Shown: positions 1-11,306 of the stretch, in pieces
Layout of the letters: each line of letters starts with the position of its first letter
Numbering within the stretch: the first letter of the stretch is position 1
Source: Lactarius indigo
Lineage: Eukaryota; Basidiomycota; Agaricomycetes; Russulales; Russulaceae
Assembly: GCA_025766275.1 (NCBI GenBank)
Contig: JAFKAC010000032.1
Coordinates: 434,001-498,000 of the forward strand
Direction: 5' to 3'
DNA length: 64,000 nt
Notes under the pieces: generated by a model
The model's input: the letters and a program-made list of their open reading frames with translations, nothing else
Told to the model about the DNA's origin: nothing
Databases searched by the model: none
Made by a program: the position numbers and the translations under genes

Positions 1-570
1 ATGTGGTTTTACCAATGTAATAGGTCAATTTACACCCTGCCTGATCGTGGGCCCACTCAAGATGTTCGGCAGCTCTCTATGGGCTCAACAATGGGCCCAT
101 TCTAATATATTGACAACACTTCCTAGCTGTGCCAATTGGCCCATCCATTTATCTCGGCAGTTCGATCCATGGGCCCATGTGGTTTCACCAATGTAATAGG
201 TCAATTTACACCCTGCCTGATCATGGGCCCACTCAAGATGTTTGGCAGGTCTTTGTAGGCTCAACAATGGGCCCATTCTAATATATTGACAACTCTTCCT
301 AGCTGTGCCAATTGGCCCATCCATTTATCTCGGCAGTTCAATCCATGGGCCCATGTGGTTTCACCAATGTAATAGGTCAATTTATACTATGCCTTGATTG
401 TGGGCCCACTCAATGTGTTTGGCAGCTCTCAATGAGTTTAACCATGGGCCCACTGTATACTATTGACAAAACTTCCCAGCTACTACAATTGGCCCATTCA
501 TTTATCTTGGCAGTTCTATCCATGGGCCCACTCATGATATATGCTCACTCTTGCTTGATGGGCCCACATG
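1..570. repeat. 176-bp tandem repeat, about three copies plus a diverged tail
   Basis: The landmark GGTTT(T/C)ACCAATGTAATAGG occurs at 5, 181 and 357, a period of exactly 176 bp. A more diverged copy begins near 571. The units carry many copies of the 8-bp palindrome TGGGCCCA, which continue to about 850. Reading frames here are by-products of the repeat. This is likely a satellite or minisatellite that continues left of the window. Confidence 0.85.
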
Positions 571-941
571 GGTTTCAACAACCTGTAAGGTCTATATGCA
601 CATGGGCTTTTACATACACATTGTCACTAACTTGCGCCATTATGTGGGTGTGGGCTATGCACCAGTGACCCTCTACGCAGGTGTGCGGGCATGGTACACA
701 GAGGACACCTCTATTTGGCCTCCTGTGGGTGAACATTCTGTTTTTGACTGTCCTCGTACAGCTGAAGACAGGTGGCCCATATTTGATGGCTGTCTGACGT
801 GAATATATTGTGAGCGATGGTGTATGGGGCCCATACAATTACGGTACAGCTCTCATATGATGATGGCATGGGGCTCTCGTATCTACATTGATTGCTCTTG
901 CCCTACTATTTAAAAATGGTATTATTGGAACTGTTTTTGAT
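571..941. other. Degenerate continuation of the TGGGCCCA-rich repeat
   Basis: Scattered GGGCCC motifs persist to about 830, but the 176-bp period is no longer clear. I see no gene in this stretch. Confidence 0.5.
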
Positions 942-1015
942 GGTGTGGTGGCGTAGTGGTAATAGTACTTCTCATATTATGAGGCCGCATGTTTGAATCC
1001 TTGCGAAGACGCAGA
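942..1015 (+). ncRNA. tRNA-like relic or tRNA-derived SINE head
   Basis: An A-box-like stretch at 949-959 (TGGCGTAGTGG) is followed 41 nt later by a B-box-like stretch at 990-1000 (TGTTTGAATCC), the spacing of an internal RNA polymerase III promoter. An anticodon-arm-like hairpin lies between them. The flanks do not form a 7-bp acceptor stem and the T-stem is imperfect, so this is not a functional tRNA. A SINE head or tRNA pseudogene fits better. Confidence 0.4.
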
Positions 1016-1018
1016 ATG

Positions 1019-1834
1019 TAGATTATTATCTTAGTTAGTCCGATAATTAGTCAAATAATAAACTAAATGGTCAAAGTCAATACAATAGATCCAAAGAGAG
1101 AAAAAACATTGAAGGCAATCAACTATGTAATACTTTTTCTAACCAGCTATCGTCTGGAGTCGCAATTATAATCGATTATAAGCACACAAAAGAGTTTGAG
1201 TTCATGAAAGGCAATGCGATCCACAAAAGCGAATGTAAGTGATTACCATTCATGGGCATAATTGCCAAACGATTTCAAAACCATCGAACGACCATAATCG
1301 CTTTCGGCGATTTGTAATCCCGGACCTGCTCAGACCGCTTACGGTGATTATAAGCGGTTATAACCACTTGTCAACCTTTTTTTTATTTGCTGATGTCTCC
1401 TGAGTGCGGGTGTGTCAGATTTTTCTCACTTCTTTCTCTTTCTGTGAGACGACCGGACGGCAAGACCGATGGCCGTGGAATGGAGGCAATGGCACCACGC
1501 GAGCGAACAATGACCTCGATATACAGCACATTCGCACCAGAAATGTGTTAAGTACGATTATGATTACCACGGTCGTGAGTGACTATGAGTCGCGCACGAT
1601 TCACCGAATCCTCCCGGAAGGCTCGAATTCCGAACCAAAAAAAACTCAACATTGCTAATACCCGTACTCCTAACAAATGTATTTTCACTGACGCTATTTA
1701 TACATGAAAACCTTCCGACAACAATGAGATCCGGAAACGCCACAGGCGTGGAGTGCCCGGGCAGTACAGTTCTTCAACCGTGCCTCTGGATACTCATGGC
1801 ATCACACTTACCTGTGTTCGTGGTTCTTTAAGCT
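1019..1834. other. Intergenic, no gene seen
   Basis: AT-rich spacer with a 16-bp palindrome (TTATAATCGATTATAA) near 1165-1180 and related ATTATAAGCGGTTATAA-type sequence near 1350. Short open frames here have no recognisable content. Confidence 0.5.
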
Positions 1835-3858
1835 TTACTGCTCGTTGACGGTCGGAGGACCATGTGGAAGCGGGATACGGAACCCTCCCGTCCTCCCCAT
1901 AACATCATCACGGTCGTAACTGAACCTCAACGCAGACAGTCTGCCTAGATTGCCTCGGTAGATCTGCTCCGGGGTAGTAACGTCTTCGAGGGCGGTGTTG
2001 CAATATACAGGTGCAGAGAGCGTGGCACACCTCTCCTGGAGCGCGATCCGGTGGATGTGGTCCAAGGCCGTCTTCATCTGGCTAATCCACACCTCGTCGT
2101 TCTCCGCGTGTTCCCACATGAAGTACACGACGAGGGGTCCGTTGGGCTTTCCGCGCTTGTGCGGCCATGCTGAGTCGACGCTTCGATCGAACATCGTTGG
2201 CAGAAAAGGCCATATTTCGGCCATGACCATCCTCCCTTTGAATTGTTGCATGAGTCGTTTGGCCGCTTAGAAATAAAATCAGGTCTGATGAAGGTATAGC
2301 CAGGGAAATGGCGGTTAGTCTATTTACCTTGGCTTCTTCTTCAACAACATTGATGAGGTTCAGAGTATACTTGGACACCATGACGCTTCCCCATCGGGCT
2401 CTGGCGACAAGTGAGGGAAAGCTCACCCTTACACATCTTGAAAATGACGCACCGAGCATTTATGACGCCAATTCCCGGAATATCCGGGCTGGGAAAGTAC
2501 ACCGGCGCAAGGTCATCGTCTTCGGGGGTGGAAAGTATCGAAGTTGCAACATCCGCCGGTATGTGGGAGTAAAGTAGAGTCTTAGCGGCATCTAGCTTCG
2601 TATACCTTGAGTTCGTGAGTCGACCCTGGTGAGGGATGGCGAGGAAATCGCTAAAGGCTCGTATACTTCAGGTTTCTTGTCATCGTAAAACATCAAAACT
2701 GTGAATTTGAACTATCAACGTAAGATAAACACACAATCGCGAAAGAATTTGGGAGAGAACCTCCTGAATGCCATGGTTTCTATAGAACCTGAAAACGGCT
2801 TCGATAGTGGCTTTGGGGTCATTCATTTTCATAAAGTTGACAATTGCCCCTTTGACACGTTCGATCCGAGCCTTGTCAAAAGTTAGAAGCCCCCCCTAAG
2901 AACAAATAGTGTGAATGAATGCTGCAGGGAAATCAGATAAACTCACATAGACGTATCCGTTGCCATCGGTGCCTTGACGATGGGTTTTCAGAACGAACTC
3001 GGTCGCGATACCGAAGTTATTCCCGCCACCCTTGATTCATAACGCGTCAGCCTTTTCAATATTCACTCATAAATCAAGCCTGGGACGTACTTTAATCGCC
3101 CAAAAGAGATCACGCTCAACATCCGCCGACGTTGTCACGCGGCGGCCATCAGGAAGAACGATCTGAGATCGAATGAGGTTGTCGATCCCAAGACCGTACT
3201 GATTAGTTTTGAGTGAGTATCCTCCTCCCATCATCCAACCACCGATTCCCACGCTTCCCCCACCACCTACGATGTTGTAGTTTTCGGGTCGAATGACCTT
3301 GTAGATCTCGTCAAACGCGCACCCGGCCCCGACGGTCAGCTCAGTTTTATCGTTGTTGAAAGAGATCTTATTGAACCTCAATAGAGAGATCTGTATGCCC
3401 TGCGTCGAACTGAACCTAGGATTAGATGTGTGGCCGCCCCCTTTGACCTACAACACGATAGCCCGAATCGGGGTGAGCTCATTGACCGCTAGTTCGGTTA
3501 GGCTGCTAGATACTAACCGCAAAGGGGACGGGGTGCGCCTTTAAGACTTGCATCTTTAGAATACAAGACCATTACATCTGCAGCACCGTAGAGAAAGTTC
3601 AATAGTGTGTACCCACGATTTTGGATAAATCCTCAGCGGACCCAGGTTCGACTGAAAACTTGGCGTCCTGAGAACTGCTCTCGTAGTAGTGCCTGATACC
3701 GTTGAGATGGCCGTGGCTACCTATCGGTGAATCACGGTCAATATAAACTCAGGAAAAGGAAAAGATTTACCAGAACGAAACAACTGAGAGCGACCATTGG
3801 ATTCATCGCAGATGGTTTGAATCCGTCTGAGAGCCTCTTGCAGCTGCTGGTCGCTCAT
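1835..3858 (-). CDS. FAD-dependent oxidoreductase, berberine-bridge-enzyme-like (VAO fold)
   Basis: A multi-exon gene read on the minus strand from an ATG at 3858 to a stop at 1835. The family oxidises alcohols, sugars or alkaloid-like substrates with FAD. The FAD-binding domain is seen in pieces: a start resembling the family N-terminus (HYYESSSQ then SVEPGS), the exon with VKGGGHTSNPRFSSTQGI (around 3400-3450) whose His is the usual covalent flavin attachment point, and the glycine-rich stretch with GGGGSVGIGGW (about 3240-3280). Later exons hold GGNNFGIATEFVLKTH near 3000. The C-terminal BBE domain (1835-2270) has the N-Y-x-R-L-like feature (YRGNLGRLSALRFSYD). The second flavin-linking Cys of bicovalent members is absent (NIVGGGG). 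No signal peptide is seen, unusual since many relatives are secreted. Introns of 50-60 nt with GT-AG ends join the parts in frame. The substrate cannot be told. Confidence 0.82.
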
Positions 3859-5204
3859 TTAGTCAGAGTAATTTGTCGACGTTGCTGGGTGTCGACAGCT
3901 TAACCCCGATCCTCATCATACTTATAGTGCGATGATTGGAATATGGACCCTTTGTGGGAAATATAAATTGAACAAGGGCTACAAAAATGTGGAGGTCATC
4001 TGAGCTTCCGTGCATAGGTGATTGGTGCGAGGTTTACGCCAGGACGCGTGAAATGAGAGTCTGGACTATTCAAAGCTTCTTGCCAACCAGCACGCGCGGC
4101 ACCGACCCAGACGTCTCGTGGACACAAGGTTGATCATACGCCCCAATGCTCGGTCTTTCTTGCATTTAGAATGATCGATGCTGGGCCTGGCGTTGAATTT
4201 TAATCAGCCGTAATCTTGGGTCATAACTGTGTTGTAATAACATTGCAAGATGAATTGCATCGTTACTTCAAAATGTGACAGCGACGCACATGTTGAAATG
4301 CCAACCCAGCGACTATACTACTCTGTAAAGAGATTAGGACTCCCCAGGGAAAAAATTGGCGATACACCTATAATTTCTATTTTCTCAGATCTTCCTGTCA
4401 GCACGCAAAGAATAGTGGTCAGCTGAAGGTATCACCCACCTTGATCGCGCCACGGGGCATGGACCTTCCCTCCTTGTTCTCATCCTGTAGGTCTCCGCCA
4501 TGCGTTTGCCATGACGTCTTGTACCTATCCGGTACAACGCGCTGACATATGCGCATGCCAGCTCTACACCGTCGGTGATGAGCGATTGGCTCGGATATTG
4601 GATACGTCACGCTAACACTCGAGGTGCCAACCTCAAACATGTGTGCAAATAGCACCAACATTTCCCACAAGTCCAATCACCCGGACCTCCTTCACTAGTT
4701 CCCCTGGAATCGTCTATCCGGAACAAGATAAATCAGAAGACGCAACGGACTTACGCCCTGTCCTTTGTTTCCACGACAATGTTCGAGAACACGTCGAACG
4801 TACACTTCCCCGCTTAGGATCCGCTTACAGGAGAAACGTCGCACAGTCCTTGCGCTGCTTCTGGTCGGGGAAATATATGGAGACCAATCAAGTATTGAGG
4901 ACGACAATCACAGTTGGCGCTTGGAGGTCGGAGATGATCTTGAGAAAAGTGAAGTTGGAAGAGGTATGGAATCGCGTCCGTGGGAGCACTTGAGTAGGAG
5001 TAGTTGACTCGGACGGAGAGGTGAGAGCAACAAACGAAATGCGGCACGACCTGGGAAGCACGATGCCGTAGCAGATAGAACTATGGAGTAGGAGAGCGCC
5101 AACAACGGCAAAGGCTCCCGCGCGATCTCAAATGTCTTGACAGAGACAACGGCCGACGCTTTTGGAATCACAAGGCTACATCCTACGTAAGCGCGAAGTA
5201 GGTA
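3859..5204. other. Intergenic, no supported gene
   Basis: The spacer holds overlapping short frames on both strands between about 4420 and 5200. None has a recognisable domain or consistent exon structure. Confidence 0.45.
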
Positions 5205-5445
5205 GTGCGCCAAGGGAAGCTACGCCCCGCCATGGGAAAGAGTACCAAGAAATATGCTGCACGACGCCGCGAGACCTGTCCGAGAGGCTCTTCGAGGACG
5301 AAAATGGAGCACTTGTACGAGAACCGGAGAGGTCCTGGTCTTTGTTTCGCTGCTCGCCCAGGTGAAGCTCCCGACTACGTCGAAGTAAGCAAGCATAAGA
5401 GGATCATACGGTTGGAAGGCGGCTGGTGAGTCGCAGGGATTTATT
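5205..5445 (+). pseudogene. Decayed 3' end of a zinc-finger gene paralogous to the one at 6256-8197
   Basis: The DNA from GGGAAAGAGTACCAAGAA to GAGTCGCAGGGATTTATTAATAG aligns with 7965-8217 of the downstream zinc-finger gene. Shared parts include the ACGACGCCGCGAGACC segment, CGGCTCTTCGAGGA-like sequence, CCCGACTACGTCGAAG, and the final RLEG residues followed by the same 3' flank. Internal deletions shorten it and shift the frame, and the Cys/His region is missing. This is a dead partial copy made by tandem duplication. Nothing upstream aligns obviously with the rest of the gene. Confidence 0.7.
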
Positions 5446-6255
5446 AATAGACCCACATAAATACCTTGACATTACTTTTCCTTCCTCCCGCTGTCCTATG
5501 CGCCGAGGGCGACTGTTTTTCCCAATAGCGGTCTCGGTCTGGGATGGGACTCCAAAAATTGTCGCTGGTCAAATGGCAAAGAAATAATGTTAAAATCAGG
5601 AAAGGTGGGCACAGGAGGAACACGCACAGTTGAAATTTTCAACGACACAATATCAAGAACACCAGCTGATCTCTCACTGTTTTTGATTGAAGACGTAGGA
5701 CGGTTGGACAGAAGTCCTAAGATGTTGGTCAGAATCTTTGGTGTCTTCACTGCCTCGAGCTTGCATGTAGCTGATTATTATTATGCGTGAACTTGGCGTG
5801 GTCTAAAACTACGCGTGTGCACCATTCCAACGCGTACCAATGACTCGGAACCATTGCAAGTGTGGTAGCGCTAGACGTGTTCGCGGCAATAGTCACACAT
5901 ATCCCGGCCCGTAAATCCGGCCGGTGAGGCCTTTTTGCCCTTGAAGTCGTTGTGCCAGCGTGCCAGCAAGTTGGGCCGGGGACGTTGTAAACTAATGAGT
6001 CGTCTCCCTCAGAGGCTCGTTTCTGACCAATGCAAGCACTAGGTATGTTTCTATTGTGAAAATAGGGGACAGTGGCCCGGGCGACAAGGGCATGGGTGCA
6101 TAAGCGCGAAGACCATGCCAGTGAGGGCCCCTTGTTGGAGTCACGTGCAATCATAATTGTGACTGTGGTTGTGGTCATCGCCACCCGGTGGTGGCAAAGC
6201 TGGTGTGGATAAAAGCTCTAGAAAGGCCCTTAGCACTTCCCTGCACCCATCCACA
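5446..6255. other. Intergenic, probable promoter of the zinc-finger gene
   Basis: Short open frames occur on both strands (5587-5790 +, 5747-6184 -) without recognisable content. The last 100 bases presumably hold the promoter of the gene starting at 6256; I see no clear TATA box. Confidence 0.4.
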
Positions 6256-8197
6256 ATGATCTATTTCGATGCCTCCTTCGGGATTGCCATCTCGGCCCCA
6301 CTTGGTGCTCCCGCTTCCGTAGAAGACGGGTCAATCACGCAATCCGGTCATCTGGACGGTGTTGACTCTATCTTTGATTGTCCGGAAGGCCGGTTCTTTT
6401 ACGATAGTGGCACGCTTCCCCACAATACTGCCGGATTTGAACCCGAAGGCGGTTCTGCAAGCACGTTCCCCCACGCTGAGAAGCCGCTGACATCTGTCAT
6501 ATCCTGTCAACAGTATGCCACTGTCGCTACCGGGGACATGTCCACGAACAGCACCTACCTCGGAAGTTTCACAACAACAAATGCCACACCATCGACTTCC
6601 GCTACCGCCCCGCCTCTAGTCGCTGACTACGGCACATACACTCATGGCTTTGATTTGCTCTCGGGACCTCTTGTAAGTACGCAATGATTGGTGACTGACC
6701 GGTAATATTACTCACTGTATCATCCCACAGGGCTGGGAATTTTCTGCCTTACCCACACCATGTATGTCTCCATCTCGTGTTTGTCACGTCTTTTACTCAC
6801 CGAGTCCAAAGCTCTGACGAATGCCAGCTCCGTTCCGTCACCTCCAAGGGATGACACCGAGGGTCATATAAACAATCCACACGCCCACGAGGCGCTAACC
6901 TCAAATCTCGTGAGCACAAGTAACGCCAATGCAAGAGACCTTACTGACCACATCTTTTCCGCCTACAGGTCTTATTATCGGACCTTCTCTCAGACTTTGG
7001 CACCCTTGAGACCCCCCAAGAGGAACAAGTCCCCCGTCCACCACCTGACCGGGATGGAATCGATTTCGCCCCGCTGACGCAACGGGATGATGCCCTGACT
7101 TCTACCCAAGTAGGATTGTTCGAGAACATACCGTATGTTCACTGTAGCGCCTTGAATCTGCTCACAGGAGAAATCTTACACCGTCCTATTGTTGAATTTC
7201 TTACTAGGCCCTCATCTTGGTTGAATTATGACGACAATACGGCAGCGTCAGTCAATATGTTGACGACGACAAGGACCACCGGGGGTACCTGGAGGGCGGG
7301 AACTGTCCTTGGGAAGCGAGCTAGAGAGTGGTATGAAATTTCCTGAAAGCCACCCCACAGGCTGATTACAATGACAGCGGCAGCTCCGGAACAGGCCACA
7401 AGAGGAGAAGGCCAAGCGCTAGTTGGGTCTTGGAAGAGGCAGAGGGGTCCACAAAGAGGACTCACCATACGCCAGCCACCAGGACCCAAAAGCAGGACAA
7501 AAGGAACACCTATGACAGTACGGCGCAGAGAAGAGAGGCTCGCGCCATAACAGCGCAGGAACTGTATCCTCATCCGCTTCTGGGATCTAGTGCCCAGCAA
7601 GAGACGGTGGGGTTCCCTGAGCAAGGACGGTTGGAAGGGAGAGGAGGGTTGGAAGCGCAACACGACTCGCGCGGCATGGTGCCGCTGCATAATGAAGGGA
7701 GCGCCGAAGGCCAGGAAGGCCTCTATGCGATCCCAAGTACCTTGACGGAGAGGCAGCGGTCGATGCTCCAGACCACCGAAGACGACGTGGAACGCAGAGC
7801 AGTCCGTGCCATCAAGTGCAAGCTATGCCCGACCGTAGAATTGGGCTCCTGGCAATGCTTCCGGCGCCACTGCAAAACGTCCGAAGACCACCCCGCCGAA
7901 CTTACCTTCTGCAATCGATGCGGAGACCATTTCGGACGCCGGGACTCGGAAAAGCGTCACACCGGGAAAAAGTACCAAGAAGAATGCCGGACGACACCGC
8001 GAGACCAGGCCGAGTGGAAGAAGAAGACGGTCAAGCGGCTCTTCGAGGAATTTAACGCGAAGGTAGAGCGCTGTCTGAGGACTGGAGAGGAGCTCGGTCC
8101 CCGATTCGCAGCGATCACCCAGCAAGCCATGCAGCAGGCGAAGGTCCCAACTACGTCGAAGAAGCAAAAGAAGATACGGCTGGAAGGCAACCCGTGA
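6256..8197 (+). CDS. C2H2-like zinc-finger protein (fungal, uncharacterised)
   Basis: The start is the ATG at 6256 (MIYFDASFGIAIS). Exon 1 runs to 6672 (donor GTAAGT), and exon 2 begins at 6731 after CCCACAG. Further short exons follow, one encoding LLSDLLSDFGTLETPQ (about 6970-7010). The long last exon starts near 7372 and ends at 8197. The N-terminal half is Ser/Thr/Pro-rich and probably disordered, like many fungal transcription factors. The last exon carries CKLC, then RRHCKTSEDH, then CNRCGDHFGRRDSEKRH. These are two atypical Cys2-His2 modules in tandem, the second with normal C-x2-C-x12-H-type spacing. A basic tail (KKQKKIRLEG) could be a nuclear signal. A DNA-binding role is inferred from the fingers only. 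Joins of exons 2-4 are uncertain by a few bases. A broken copy of the 3' end lies upstream at 5205-5445. Confidence 0.65.
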
Positions 8198-9249
8198 ATC
8201 GCAGGGATTTGTAAATAGCGTTAAAGAAAGGGGTTTGAAAATCGACTTCGGATTAGTGTATTGGTCACGTACTATGTTTGCCCCTCCTCCCACCAACCAG
8301 GCTACATGCGCAATGAATGGAAAAGTGAACGGGGGACGCCTGGTGAGCTCCAGGCTTTGAAAACGAACAAAGATGGGCATCGATCGAAACGCCTGTAAAA
8401 TGCCTCAGGCGGGCGTGCTCTAATACAAGAGGCGTTATATATGCCAGCACTCGGACAACATACCGAATACCTTCCACATAACTACAACTGGCCCACTGGC
8501 TCGCACCATACGCAATGGAAGTGTGTTGGAAGAAGACTAGCGATCGATTTTAGAGAGAAACGATTCGCGCAGTTTTTTTTCGTCTGCCAGCGCAATCGAT
8601 TGTCGATTGTGGCTGCGTAGAAAAATTCGAGGGGCGTCAACAAGCGGCGGCGCTTACCGCAATGATCCACGTGTCACCTCATTCGCATTCCCAGTGCCTT
8701 ACCACAAACCGATGATAGCCACTATCAAAGGACTCCCTTTGTCTCCCTTTTCTTCAGCCGAGTTGGAGTGTCCGTACTAAGCTTTGCACCAAAGTACTAC
8801 TGTACATACTGTACGGCCCCTTCGGCAAGCGAGTATTTGTCCCGGACAGTACAAAATTGTCCAATCACACGGCAAACCAGGACAGAGATGGTAAAAGCCA
8901 GGCTGGAGAAGTCTTTTTTTGGCTGGATGCTCGCGCGGGCCATAGTCGGCTTCTGCATCTAAAAAATTTTCCGTGTCGACAACGAGGAGGTCATGACAAG
9001 GCCGTCATCAGGGAACTGGGAAAGAGACAGCAACCTACTGGTTTGCGGAACAAGAACAAGAACTTGGGGCGAGCAAGAAGCAGGTTACATATACTGTATA
9101 GTATACTAGGCCGGGAAGGTCCAACTGACTGATTCTCACAGGACATGTCTATTCATATGTAAGTTACGATACACTTGTTCTTTTTGTGAGTAATTCCAAT
9201 CTGCATATGACCTTGTCACAAGGTGACTCCTTGCTCTCACTGACAATCG
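8198..9249. other. Intergenic, no supported gene
   Basis: Short frames around 8770-9130 have no recognisable domain. Sequence homologous to the flank of the second DUF6534 copy begins at about 9250. Confidence 0.45.
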
Positions 9250-9305
9250 GATGGCACGACATGCCCACCGTCCACCCGTGATCTTCGGGAGGCAAATAAA
9301 ATTGC

Positions 9306-11036
9306 CTAGGGCGTGTCTAGATGGCGAAACAGAACCGTTCAGAAATGCGGGAATCGGAGAGCAGTTGTGACGGAAAATTGTACATACCAGGGGCAGTGTC
9401 GTCCGAGTCGCCTCTGCTACTCCCTAGATCCATCGGCCGAGAAATGATGGAGTGGGGGAGAATGTCAAAGATCCTCTTTATTGCTAGCAACTGTGGCTTA
9501 GGTGTCGCAAATGGAGCGGTGTCTCTGACGATGCGAGCCCCATTGGGGATCGTGGGGAAGGTGCTATCTTCGTGTCCAAGTAATTTGTGGTCACGAAAGT
9601 AGATGCGATTGTTGAGGCTCAATAACAGGGTGTTAGAGTACCCGAAACATTTGTCAGTGTTTTTAGGCTCGGCGCAGTATAAGCTATGTGTCACTCACAC
9701 TTTCCCAACAATCGCAACTCTGTCTTCATATTAGCTGAAAAGGTACCAAAGCGACGAACCAATAACGTACGCGTATAAGTAGTATAGCTCGTTCTGCGGA
9801 TGAGGTGATCGGGTCAAAAGATGAATCGTGGTGTATCTCGGTCCGACATATAGGGAAGGTGACATAAAGCACAAGAGTTGTGATGACCAACGTGGCTAAA
9901 CAAGAAGTCAGATGCACGACCATATGGGGTTTTCTGGGGGGACCGGTACCAGTAAGGGTGTTCGTCTCGATGGTAAGCCGTATCACATGGATCAACACGA
10001 AGCTGGAGAAGTCGCTACTTGCCCTCCTCAACTGCCCAAACGATCTCGGCCGGTGTAGTGAAGGATTCGATAATGTGATAACGTACCAGAAGCGTCATTG
10101 CAACCGCGATCAGGATGTCAGCCAAGGCACTTGGTATCGCCCATAACTAATGCGAAAAAGTATGACGTGGGGTAGCCGATTAAACTCAAACGATTGTGCG
10201 TACAGAAAGTGCTGCCTTTGGAGTCGCATACTCCTCAGCCATAAGCGGCTAAATGCTGTGTGAGAAAGATGATTTGGCGAAAGCATATATGATACCGACT
10301 TTTATGCCCGCCCATATCTCTCCTGCTGATTGGGTCACCGTGGCCTGCGTTCAGGAAAACGTTAGAATCCTGAAGAATGCGGGAACAGTCAGCTATACAT
10401 ACCATAGCAATGACCCAACAGATCCGCGACGACCGTGAGTTCAGCACCCAAATTCGATGACAGAAGTACCCTTGAACGATGAACGAAATAACCGCGGTGA
10501 GGACGGGAATGTCTACGGGAGCGAAATGGAAATTCTCGAGGTGCTCCACATTTCCAAACCCAACAACAAACCAATAGTAGAGATTTGCTCCAGACAGCGC
10601 AGTTTGAACGGTCTCCACCAGAAAGACGAAATAAGCTGCTCAAAGTTCGCCTTGACGTCACAGAGCTTCCCAGTGTTGTTGAAGACAAACCTAGAGATTT
10701 TAGGAATCGTCCATCCGTTGGAAACTTGTAGCCATATACGTCTGAACGCGGATGAGTGGAATAAACCAAGTTTCGAGGGATAAGCCTTGCACAAATCTGG
10801 ACGCAGAGAACGCCGCAGAGTACCCAGTTGAATACGTGGCCGAAGAGCTGTAGGCATCGTTGAAGATATCAGTTGTGTGGGCAGGAGAACGAGAGCCAAA
10901 CACACAAGAGGGGCAGCTCTGGCAGTGTGAGAAGATGAGCAGATTAGTATGAGGGGAACCTCTACTGTAGTATCACCGAGCTTATAATTTGATGATAACC
11001 GGGGAAGCGGCTACTAGCGACTCAGAGGGCTCAGCC
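9306..11036 (-). pseudogene. DUF6534 membrane-protein gene, copy 1, disrupted by a LINE
   Basis: The body encodes a fungal multi-pass membrane protein of the DUF6534 type, function unknown. Exons give QLFGHVFNWVLCGVLCVQI (about 10840), YVYGYKFPTDGRFLKSL (10690-10740), AYFVFLVETVQTALSGANL (10600-10640), and a C-terminal exon with YSNTLLLSLNNRIYFRDH (9590-9640). It is clearly duplicated at 18836-20675. Copy 1 looks dead for three reasons. A LINE is inserted at 11037, so the ATG and first codons lie at 17618-17632, 6.6 kb away. The exon-1 donor that reads CTGTGAG in copy 2 is TTATAAG here. A 5-nt length difference before the last intron ends the frame early at 9306. Remaining exons are otherwise open, so the damage is recent. 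Confidence 0.75.
11024..11036. repeat. Target-site duplication, 3' side of the LINE
   Basis: AGAGGGCTCAGCC here is identical to 17618-17630. The two copies flank the LINE and its T run. The paralogous uninterrupted locus at about 20650-20660 has related sequence (AACTCAGCC) with no insertion. Confidence 0.88.
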
Positions 11037-11306
11037 TTTTTTTTTTTTTTTTTTTTTTTTTTGGACCATGTTTATTCCGGGACAGTACATAATACAAGAC
11101 CGGTCTTCAACTCCCTACAGAGCGAAATTTGAACGAGAAGTAACGTACGAGAAGTCACGTGCGACAGAGCGAGGGTAATAAGTGAGCCACCTCATGAAGG
11201 AAGGCTGGGTACAAACGGAGAAGAGTAGCATACCGCGCAAAGTAAAGGTAACGGCAGAGGAGAAATATGAAGGAGTAAGAAATGTGTCACCGCGTCGGGC
11301 AGCCGG

